Assembly: GCF_900101265.1 (NCBI RefSeq)
Contig: NZ_FMZS01000001.1
Span: 558,001-622,000 of the forward strand
From: Massilia sp. PDC64
GTDB lineage: Bacteria > Pseudomonadota > Gammaproteobacteria > Burkholderiales > Burkholderiaceae_D
DNA: 64,000 nt
Direction of reading: 5' to 3'
Shown here: one piece after another, positions 57,701 to 64,000 of the stretch
Numbering within the stretch: the first letter of the stretch is position 1
How the letters are laid out: each line of letters starts with the position of its first letter
Position numbers and translations under genes: made by a program
Notes under the pieces: generated by a model
Told to the model about the DNA's origin: nothing
Database searches by the model: none
Seen by the model: only the letters and a program-made list of their open reading frames with translations

Positions 57701-60580
57701 TTAGAACTTGTAGCTCGCGCCCAGGCCGTAGGTACGGCCGAAGCGGTAGTGCTCCACTGCGACGTCCGGGCTGTTGTTGAAGCGGTCGAACGCGGCGTTC
57801 GTCAGGTTGTTCGCCGATGCGGTGATCGACAGGCCCTTGAACATGCTCTTGTCGCCGAAGTCGTAAGTCACCTGGGCGTCGATCAGCGTGCTGGCCTTGA
57901 TGTAGGTCAGCTGGTGATTGTCCTGGAAGTCGGTCACTTCACCCAGGAAGTCGCCGCGCTTCTTGGCCGCCAGCGATGCGCGGAAACCGTTCGCTTCGTA
58001 GTACAGGCGCGCGTTGGTCACGATGTGCGACAGGCCCGGCAGCGTGACGTTGCTCGGCGTGTCCTTCGTGTTGCCCAGGCCGGACGACGGCAGGCTCAGC
58101 GAGCTCAGCGTGCTCGAGTAGTTCACCTCGAGGCCGAAACCGCTCAAGTACTTCGACACCATCGCGAACGGCAGCGAGACGGTGGCTTCCATACCCTTGA
58201 TGTTGCCGCCATTCAGGTTGGTCGGCACGGTCAGGATACCGACGGTCGAACCGGCGTACGGGCCGCTGGTCGGCAGCGCCATGCCCGGCTGGTAGTAACC
58301 GGTCGTCTTGAAGTCGACTTCGGTGCCGTATTGCAGGACATAGGTGTCCAGCTTCTTGTAGAAGCCGGCCACGGCCACGTAACCCTTGGCGCCGTTGACC
58401 GAGAAGTATTTCTCGTACGACAGGTCGAGTGCCTTGGCGCGGAACGGCTCCAGCTTCGGATTGCCGGCGCCGCCGGACAGGCGCGGGCCGGTCGGGTTGC
58501 TGTTGTTTACGGTCACGCCGCCGCCCGGACGCATGTCGCTCATCTTGGTGCGCGACAGGGTCTTGCCCAGGCCGAAACGCAGCATCTGGTCGTACGGCAG
58601 CTCGAAGCTCAGGTTCAGGCTCGGCAGGAAGTCGTTGTACTTCGCGCCGCCGCCGATGGCGTAGCTCGCGCACGGCTTGCCCGCATCGCCGCAACCCGCC
58701 GGATTGCCCGGCTGGACGACGACGCCCGACGACGACTGGTTGGTGCGCACGTACTGGGCGCCCACGTTGCCGCGGTACGGGAAGCCGAACAGGTCGCCTT
58801 CCAGGTTACCCATGGCGTACAGCGTCGTGATGCGCTCCGACACTTCCCAGTTCTTGTCGGTCTGGATCGGCTGGTCCTTCTTCGGCAGCAGCGTGTAGAC
58901 GGTACCGAGCGTGCCGGCCGGGTTGAAGCGCACGATGGGGATGCCGTTCGGGGTCACGCCCGTCTCGGTGCCCGGCACCGTGGCCGAACCGTACTGCAGG
59001 TTGTTGATCGTGAGGTTGCCTTCGTCCGAGACGCGCTCCTTGTCGCGGTTGCTGCGGTACACGCCGAAGTCGAGCGAGGTCACCGGGCCCCATTCGACGT
59101 CGCGCTTGGCCGACAGGCGGACGGCCTTCAGGTCGTCGGTCTGGTCGCCGACGGCCACATAGCCTGCCTGCGGGACGCTGCCGCCCCAGCCGTTCACGTC
59201 GGTCAGCACGTAGCGGCTGCGGTCGGTGAGGTTGGCGTTGACCTTGTAGGTCGGGCTCAGGTTGCTGGTGCCGTTGAAGCCGGTCCAGGAAATCGTGTCG
59301 AGGTCGGTCGCATTGCCCGGACGGCCGGCGGTCGTCTCGTAGCGGTCGGTGTGGTGCGTCACCTTCGAGCCGGAGACGTCGCCGGTGAAGGTCCAGTCGC
59401 CCTTCTTCAGGCGGCTGTTCAGGCCCCAGGCGTTCAGGGTGTCGGCCTGGCCGACGATGTCGTTGCGCTGGACAGCCTTGTAGTTCGAGCAGGTGCCGGA
59501 CACGGCCACGCCGTTGACGATCTGGGCGTTCGACAGGACGCCGGACGGGTCATAGCTGCCGTTGTTGCCGCAGACGGCGCCTTCCAGGCCGTTCTTGCGG
59601 GTGTCGTCGGTGAACTTGGAGTGGAACAGGTCGACCGTCGTCACGAACTCCTTGCTCGGACGGAACTGCAACACGGCCATCGCCGACTTGTTGCCTTGCG
59701 GGTCACGCTGCTTCACGCTTTGGAAGCCGCCCGGGACCTTGATGCTGTCCGAACCGTTGTAGGCCGGCACGCCGACATCCTTCAGCGCCGGCGTCCAGCC
59801 GCCCCAGCCGTCGCCGCGGGTCTGGTCCGCGCCCGAGTCGCTGAACTTCACGAGGCCCAGGGCCACGCCGACGGTACGGTTGGCGAACTGGTCGATGTAG
59901 GTGATCGTGCTGCGGTAGCCCTTGCCGGTGCCGCCGCCTTCGTCCTGGTTCTTTTCACCGGTCCAGATGCGCTTGTAGCCGACGGCCACGGTGCGCTTGC
60001 CGAAGTCCAGCGGCAGCACGGTGCGCTGGTCGATGGTCGATGCGACGCCCTGGCCCATCAGCGTGGCGTCCGGCGACTTGTACACGGTGATCGTGCCCAG
60101 CATTTCTGCAGGATACAGGTCGAAGCGCACGCCGCGGCTGTCGCCGGCGGATGCCTGCTCGCGGCCGTTCAGCAGCGTGCCGTTGAAGTCCGGCGACATG
60201 CCGCGCACGGAGATTGCCGCGGCGCGGCCCGTCGACGGGTCGCGCTGCGCGGTCACGCCCGGCAGGCGCGAGATCGATTCGGCGACGGTGGCATCCGGCA
60301 GCTTGCCGATGTCTTCCGCCGAGATCGCTTCGACGATGGAGTTGGAATTCTTCTTGATATTGATGGCCGCTTCGATGCCGCGGCGGATACCGGTCACGGT
60401 CACGGTGCTGACCGGGTTGCCGTTGGCATCCGTCGCCTGCGCAGCTTGCGAGACGGTGGCATCCTGGGCGTACGCACTGGTGCCGAGCGCCGACAGGAAC
60501 ACGACGCAACCGGCTGCAACCGGGCTCAGCTTGAACATAAGGGCGCCCTGACGCGCGTGCTTGCCATTAAAAGTCTTCAT
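57701..60580 (-). CDS. TonB-dependent receptor 3 (large, maltodextrin-type)
   Basis: 959 residues. Start 60580 after GAGGGGACAA. Signal region MFKLSPVAAGCVVFLSALGTSAYAQ, plug VTGIRRGIEAAINIKKNSNSIVEAI and GKLPDATVAESISRLPGVTAQRD, terminal GLGASYKF. Closely similar to receptor 1. Divergent from the neopullulanase gene across a 527-base control region with three to four HexR-like sites. This placement best supports an alpha-glucan oligosaccharide ligand. Halogenase 2 lies downstream behind the terminator. Confidence 0.95.
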   Translation of the reverse strand: MKTFNGKHARQGALMFKLSPVAAGCVVFLSALGTSAYAQDATVSQAAQATDANGNPVSTVTVTGIRRGIEAAINIKKNSNSIVEAISAEDIGKLPDATVAESISRLPGVTAQRDPSTGRAAAISVRGMSPDFNGTLLNGREQASAGDSRGVRFDLYPAEMLGTITVYKSPDATLMGQGVASTIDQRTVLPLDFGKRTVAVGYKRIWTGEKNQDEGGGTGKGYRSTITYIDQFANRTVGVALGLVKFSDSGADQTRGDGWGGWTPALKDVGVPAYNGSDSIKVPGGFQSVKQRDPQGNKSAMAVLQFRPSKEFVTTVDLFHSKFTDDTRKNGLEGAVCGNNGSYDPSGVLSNAQIVNGVAVSGTCSNYKAVQRNDIVGQADTLNAWGLNSRLKKGDWTFTGDVSGSKVTHHTDRYETTAGRPGNATDLDTISWTGFNGTSNLSPTYKVNANLTDRSRYVLTDVNGWGGSVPQAGYVAVGDQTDDLKAVRLSAKRDVEWGPVTSLDFGVYRSNRDKERVSDEGNLTINNLQYGSATVPGTETGVTPNGIPIVRFNPAGTLGTVYTLLPKKDQPIQTDKNWEVSERITTLYAMGNLEGDLFGFPYRGNVGAQYVRTNQSSSGVVVQPGNPAGCGDAGKPCASYAIGGGAKYNDFLPSLNLSFELPYDQMLRFGLGKTLSRTKMSDMRPGGGVTVNNSNPTGPRLSGGAGNPKLEPFRAKALDLSYEKYFSVNGAKGYVAVAGFYKKLDTYVLQYGTEVDFKTTGYYQPGMALPTSGPYAGSTVGILTVPTNLNGGNIKGMEATVSLPFAMVSKYLSGFGLEVNYSSTLSSLSLPSSGLGNTKDTPSNVTLPGLSHIVTNARLYYEANGFRASLAAKKRGDFLGEVTDFQDNHQLTYIKASTLIDAQVTYDFGDKSMFKGLSITASANNLTNAAFDRFNNSPDVAVEHYRFGRTYGLGASYKF

Positions 60581-60694
60581 TTGTCCCCTCAAATCATCAG
60601 ATCTCATTGTTTTTCCCGACGACGGCAGCGTGAGCCCGCACCCGGGAGCCAGAAAAGCAAACGTTTTTATAAGTACGTACGTTTCTTCAGGAAT

Positions 60695-60722
60695 TCTGTA
60701 TTAAAACTAGATTCAGTGTCAA
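60695..60722 (-). promoter_or_regulatory. Promoter of receptor 3
   Basis: TTGACA (60717-60722), 16-base spacer, TACAGA (60695-60700) on the minus strand. Leader about 108 nt. Spacer identical in length and largely in sequence to the receptor 2 promoter. Confidence 0.75.
60696..60712. promoter_or_regulatory. HexR-like operator J (receptor 3 core promoter)
   Basis: CTGTATTAAAACTAGAT fits TGTA-N7-TACA at 7 of 8 positions and differs from site I by one base. It overlaps the -10 box and spacer. Confidence 0.6.
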
Positions 60723-60791
60723 CGAGAGTTGCCGGTCATTACAGGAATGTAGGGGTTTTACGCGGATTTGATTAAAAAACGGGCTTTCTCG

Positions 60792-60808
60792 TTGTATTCG
60801 AGCTACAA
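60792..60808. promoter_or_regulatory. HexR-like operator A
   Basis: TTGTATTCGAGCTACAA, perfect TTGTA-N7-TACAA ends. 33 bases centre-to-centre from site B, about three helical turns, so the two would lie on one DNA face. Confidence 0.65.
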
Positions 60809-60824
60809 AACATGAATACAGTCC

Positions 60825-60841
60825 TTGTAGTCGCGCTACAA
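60825..60841. promoter_or_regulatory. HexR-like operator B
   Basis: TTGTAGTCGCGCTACAA, perfect TTGTA-N7-TACAA ends. The clearest copy, paired with site A. Confidence 0.68.
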
Positions 60842-60960
60842 ATTGATTTCCTTGCACCACTTCTTGACACGTCCGCACCGTTTTGGGACAAATTTCGGTA
60901 GTAGTTTTACGAAATGTTGGGAATTGCCCACATCGAGGCTTGAATTCCTTATAGAAACAT

Positions 60961-60977
60961 GTGTAGCAAAACTAGAG
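60961..60977. promoter_or_regulatory. HexR-like operator L
   Basis: GTGTAGCAAAACTAGAG fits TGTA-N7-TACA at 7 of 8 positions, with the AAAACTAGA end found in sites I and J. On the neopullulanase side of the region. Confidence 0.5.
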
Positions 60978-61078
60978 ATTCGAGGCGGCAAGTGCGTTGC
61001 TGCACTCAATCCTATGTAGTATTCTCCGAGCAATAATGTAATAAGCGCATTGCTCATGAGTAACATATGAGTCAATCG

Positions 61079-61095
61079 CTGTAGTTCGACTACGC
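61079..61095. promoter_or_regulatory. HexR-like operator C (neopullulanase)
   Basis: CTGTAGTTCGACTACGC fits TGTA-N7-TACA at 7 of 8 positions. It ends just before the ribosome-binding site of the neopullulanase gene. Confidence 0.5.
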
Positions 61096-61107
61096 CCTGG
61101 AGACATC

Positions 61108-62931
61108 ATGCCTACCCGCCTCGCCGCCCTGCTGATCGGCAGCCTCTTTCTCACGGGCGCCGCCGCCGCGCCGGCCCCCATCGACCACGTGGACCCGCCG
61201 TTCTGGTGGACAGGCATGCACGACCGCCGCCTCCAGCTGATGGTGCACGGCCCCGCCATCGCGGACCTGGAACCGGCCATCGCCTATCCCGGCGTGCGCA
61301 TCGCGGCCGTGACCCGCGTGGCCAACCGCAACTACCTGTTCATCGACCTGGACATCGGCCCGGACGCGCAACCCGGCGACGTCGCCATCGATTTCCGCGG
61401 CGCGCACCCGATCCGCCACACCTACCGGCTGCTGGCGCGCACCGCCGGCTCGGCCGAACGCAAAGGCTTCGGGAAGGCCGACGCCATCTACCAGCTGATG
61501 CCGGACCGCTTCGCCAACGGCGATACGAACAACGACAGCGTGCCCGCCCTCGCGGATAAACTCGACCGCAAGCTCGGCCACGGCCGCCACGGCGGCGACA
61601 TCCAGGGCATCATCGACCACCTCGACTACATCGCGGGCATGGGCTTCACGCAGCTGTGGCCCACGCCGCTCGTCGAGAACGACATGCCGGCCGCGTCCTA
61701 CCACGGCTACGCGGCCACGGACCACTACCGCATCGACCCGCGCTACGGCAGCAACGAGGACTACGTGCGGCTGTCGAGGGAAGCGAAGAAGCATGGCATC
61801 GGCGTGATCCAGGACGTCGTGCTGTCGCATATCGGCCTGAATCACTGGTGGATGAAGGATCTGCCGACGCCGGACTGGATCAACCACAACGACGGCCGCT
61901 TCGTCGCGACGATGCACCACCGGACGGCCGTGCAGGATCCGTACGCATCGAAGGAAGACGCGAGCAACTTCACGACGGGCTGGTTCAGCCCCGGCATGCC
62001 CGACATGAACCAGACGAATCCCTTCGTCGCCAATTACCTCATCCAGAACAGCATCTGGTGGATCGAGTACGCGGGCCTGTCCGGCCTGCGCATCGACACG
62101 TTCGGCTATTCGGACGGCGCCTTCCTCGCGCAGTACACGCAGCGCGTGCTGGGCGAGTATCCGCACCTGAACATGGTGGGCGAGGAATGGAGCAAACTGC
62201 CGCCCGTCGTCGCACACTGGCAGCGCGCCCCCACGTCCATGCCCAGCATGATGGACTTCCCATTGACGGAGGCGATGCGCACGGCCCTCGCGGACAAGAA
62301 CAACCCCAACGTCTTCAACGACGTGTACGAGATGCTGTCGCTGGACTACCTGTACCCCGATGCGTCGAACCTCGTGCTGTTCGAAGGGAACCACGACATG
62401 GCGCGCTTGTTCAGCGTCGTCGGCGAGGACGTCGACCGCTGGAAGATGGACCTCGCGTTCATCATGACGATGCCGCGCATCCCGCACTTCTACGTGGGCG
62501 ACGAGCTCCTGATGACGAGCACCGTCGGCACCCGCGACGACAGCAGCTACCGCCGCGACTTCCCCGGCGGCTGGGCCGGCGACAAGGTCAATGCCTTCAC
62601 GGGCGCGGGCCTCACGCCGCGCCAGCGCGAGGCGCAGGCTTTCGTCAAGAAGCTCGTCAACTGGCGCAAGGGCGCGTCCGTCGCGCACGACGGGAAGCTG
62701 ATGCAGTACGGGCCCGAGAACAATACCTGGGTCTACTTCCGCTACAACGACAGCAAGAAGGTCATGGTCGCGTTCAATGCGAACACAAAGGAAGCCGTGC
62801 TGCCGTCCGCGCGCTTCCACGAGATGCTGTCCGGGGTCGCGGCCGGCACAGACGTCCTGACCGGCAAGCGCTTCGACCTGGGCAAGGAGATCCGCCTGCC
62901 CGCGAAGTCGGTCGTCATCCTCGAACTGTGA
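61108..62931 (+). CDS. Secreted GH13 neopullulanase/cyclomaltodextrinase-like amylase
   Basis: 607 residues, signal peptide (RLAALLIGSLFLTGAAAA). An N-terminal cyclomaltodextrinase-type beta domain (IDHVDPPFWWTGMHDRRLQLMVHG, residues about 22-115) precedes the barrel (AIYQLMPDRFANGD). Nucleophile D330 in LRIDTFGYSD, acid/base E359 in MVGEEWS, Asp D430 in EGNHDMAR. This layout matches SusA-type enzymes of starch utilisation systems. GGAGAC precedes the start. The next glycosidase gene begins 8 bases after the stop. Confidence 0.94.
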   Translation: MPTRLAALLIGSLFLTGAAAAPAPIDHVDPPFWWTGMHDRRLQLMVHGPAIADLEPAIAYPGVRIAAVTRVANRNYLFIDLDIGPDAQPGDVAIDFRGAHPIRHTYRLLARTAGSAERKGFGKADAIYQLMPDRFANGDTNNDSVPALADKLDRKLGHGRHGGDIQGIIDHLDYIAGMGFTQLWPTPLVENDMPAASYHGYAATDHYRIDPRYGSNEDYVRLSREAKKHGIGVIQDVVLSHIGLNHWWMKDLPTPDWINHNDGRFVATMHHRTAVQDPYASKEDASNFTTGWFSPGMPDMNQTNPFVANYLIQNSIWWIEYAGLSGLRIDTFGYSDGAFLAQYTQRVLGEYPHLNMVGEEWSKLPPVVAHWQRAPTSMPSMMDFPLTEAMRTALADKNNPNVFNDVYEMLSLDYLYPDASNLVLFEGNHDMARLFSVVGEDVDRWKMDLAFIMTMPRIPHFYVGDELLMTSTVGTRDDSSYRRDFPGGWAGDKVNAFTGAGLTPRQREAQAFVKKLVNWRKGASVAHDGKLMQYGPENNTWVYFRYNDSKKVMVAFNANTKEAVLPSARFHEMLSGVAAGTDVLTGKRFDLGKEIRLPAKSVVILEL

Positions 62932-62939
62932 ACCTCATC

Positions 62940-64000
62940 ATGATCAAGACCACCGTTCTCGCCGCAGCGCTGTTCGCCCAATCCGTCGCCGCCATCGCGG
63001 CGGAAGCCCCGCCGCTGCGCTACGACATCTACGTGCGCGGCGCCTTCAACGGCTGGGGCACGGACAACGTCCTCGCCTGGCAGGGCAAGGGCGTGTACCA
63101 GGCTGACATCCTCGTCAGCCCCGGCAACCACGCCTTTAAAATCGGCAGCAAGGACTGGGCCGCGGAATGGGTCGCGAATCCGGCCGCCAGCGTGAGCGTC
63201 AAGCTGGGCGACGCCTACCCGCTCGCGACGGAAGCTGGCCCGGAAGACTATCTGTTCACGAAGAAAACGGCGTCTTTCCGCTTCCGCGTCGACGTGTCCG
63301 ACCCGAAGCGCCCCGTGCTGACGGTGACGCAGATCGAGACGCCCGCGGCCGCGGCGGCGGCCGACCCGCACGCGGGCGCCGGCGCGACGGCCACCCTGAC
63401 CTTCCCCACGTGGGACGGCAAGGAAGAATCGGCGCGCTTTTCCGTGCGCGATCCGCAGGCGCCGCTGCGCAGCTACGCCCATTCGACGACAATGCAGCTG
63501 CGCGACCCGGGCCCGCAAGCGACGACGTACGACGAAGACGCGACGCTACCCGTCGTCCGCAGCGGCAATCTCGCGTTCGACGCGCTGTTCGCGCTGGCCG
63601 GCCACGAGATGAAGCTGGATTCCGTGAAGGAGATCCGGGACGGGAACTACAACGGCGGCGCCGCGATCCCGTGCGACTGCTTCGAGACGGGAGAAAAGTG
63701 GCACTACGTGTGGACGCGCGACCTGTCGTACGCGGCCGACCTGGGTCTCGCGATGCTCGACCCGCAGCGCGTGCGCAATTCGCTGCTCTTCAAACTGTCC
63801 GGCTGGCGCGCGGGCGTGACGAAGGCGCCGCAGGTCGCCGGGACGTCCGACGGCCTGCAAATCGTGCAGGACACGGGCAGCGGCGGCAGCTGGCCCGTCA
63901 GCACGGACCGCATCACGTGGGCCTTCGCGGCCGAGGAAGTCCTCAAAACGCTGCCGGCCAACGAGCGCGCGGCGTTCGCGAAGCAGGCCTTGCAGGCGCT
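62940..64000 (+). CDS. Secreted six-hairpin-type glycosidase with N-terminal glucan-binding-like module, 3' partial
   Basis: Open from ATG 62940 to the window end (353 residues seen). Signal peptide MIKTTVLAAALFAQSVAAIAAE. Residues about 25-120 look like a starch-binding/early-set domain (YDIYVRGAFNGWG, GVYQADILVSPGNHAFKIGSKDW). From about 225 the sequence (GNYNGGAAIPCDCFETGEKWHYVWTRDLSYAADLGLA, then IVQDTGSGGSWPVSTDRITWAFAAEEVL) resembles the (alpha/alpha)6 glucoamylase/debranching superfamily. Cotranscribed with the neopullulanase. The exact family cannot be fixed without the missing C-terminus. Confidence 0.82.
   Translation, partial: MIKTTVLAAALFAQSVAAIAAEAPPLRYDIYVRGAFNGWGTDNVLAWQGKGVYQADILVSPGNHAFKIGSKDWAAEWVANPAASVSVKLGDAYPLATEAGPEDYLFTKKTASFRFRVDVSDPKRPVLTVTQIETPAAAAAADPHAGAGATATLTFPTWDGKEESARFSVRDPQAPLRSYAHSTTMQLRDPGPQATTYDEDATLPVVRSGNLAFDALFALAGHEMKLDSVKEIRDGNYNGGAAIPCDCFETGEKWHYVWTRDLSYAADLGLAMLDPQRVRNSLLFKLSGWRAGVTKAPQVAGTSDGLQIVQDTGSGGSWPVSTDRITWAFAAEEVLKTLPANERAAFAKQALQA

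Larger units (their letters stand above)
60581..61107. other. Divergent control region receptor 3 / neopullulanase
   Basis: 527 bases, AT-rich compared with the flanks. It contains the receptor 3 promoter with site J (60696-60712), sites A and B (60792-60841), site L (60961-60977) and site C (61079-61095). No open reading frame of note. Confidence 0.85.

Noticed and set aside
48407..60580. A halogenated natural-product gene cluster
   Set aside because: No NRPS, PKS, tailoring or resistance genes accompany the halogenases; the neighbours are TonB receptors and glucan enzymes.

Overview
The window looks like chromosome from a GC-rich betaproteobacterium of the Oxalobacteraceae (Massilia/Telluria/Duganella type). 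This is inferred from gene order (zapB-like/zapA/6S RNA/EVE protein), glucokinase genes fused to a HexR/RpiR regulator, a HrcA/CIRCE-type groE operon, many TonB-dependent receptors and secreted glycosidases, and high GC with almost no noncoding space. No phage, plasmid, tRNA, rRNA or CRISPR feature was seen.

Region 1 (1-13.4 kb) is mostly housekeeping: oligopeptidase A (5' end cut by the window), a glutaredoxin-like protein, holC, a branched-chain amino-acid binding protein, a cytochrome c, ilvD with a divergent LysR regulator, lgt, an EVE protein, 6S RNA, zapA with a zapB-like partner, and groES-groEL with both a CIRCE operator and a sigma-32-like promoter. Region 2 (13.3-21.5 kb) holds a TonB receptor between two class-C beta-lactamase-fold hydrolases, a small lipoprotein, and an AraC/MFS-exporter divergent pair. 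Region 3 (21.6-46.1 kb) alternates alpha-glucan genes (glucokinase-HexR fusion, alpha-glucosidase, pullulanase, a second glucokinase-HexR fusion, alpha-amylase, phosphoglucomutase, sugar MFS transporter) with unrelated genes (PAS-GGDEF cyclase, pectinesterase, AraC regulator, orphan fabF, DMT transporter, an MHS-type transporter with a divergent two-component system, an alpha/beta hydrolase). Region 4 (46.1-64 kb) begins with a small inverted repeat cluster and a DEAD-box helicase. It then carries three large TonB receptors, two of them each followed by an intrinsic terminator and a tryptophan-halogenase-family gene. It ends with a divergent neopullulanase-like amylase and the start of a large secreted glycosidase that runs off the window.

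Together the glucan genes make a plausible starch/maltodextrin system: secreted pullulanase and amylases cut the polymer, TonB receptors import oligosaccharides across the outer membrane, the MFS carrier brings them into the cytoplasm, and alpha-glucosidase, glucokinase and phosphoglucomutase feed glycolysis.

The most interesting signal is a family of 17-bp sites of form TGTA-N7-TACA. I count eleven, in the control regions of the alpha-glucosidase/pullulanase pair, the MFS transporter, all three large TonB receptors and the neopullulanase. In two receptor promoters the site overlaps the -10 box and spacer. The form matches the known HexR operator, and the window encodes two HexR-domain proteins fused to glucokinase. 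This suggests a local glucan regulon in which the glucokinase itself may be the regulator. The second notable signal is the repeated module receptor - terminator - halogenase.
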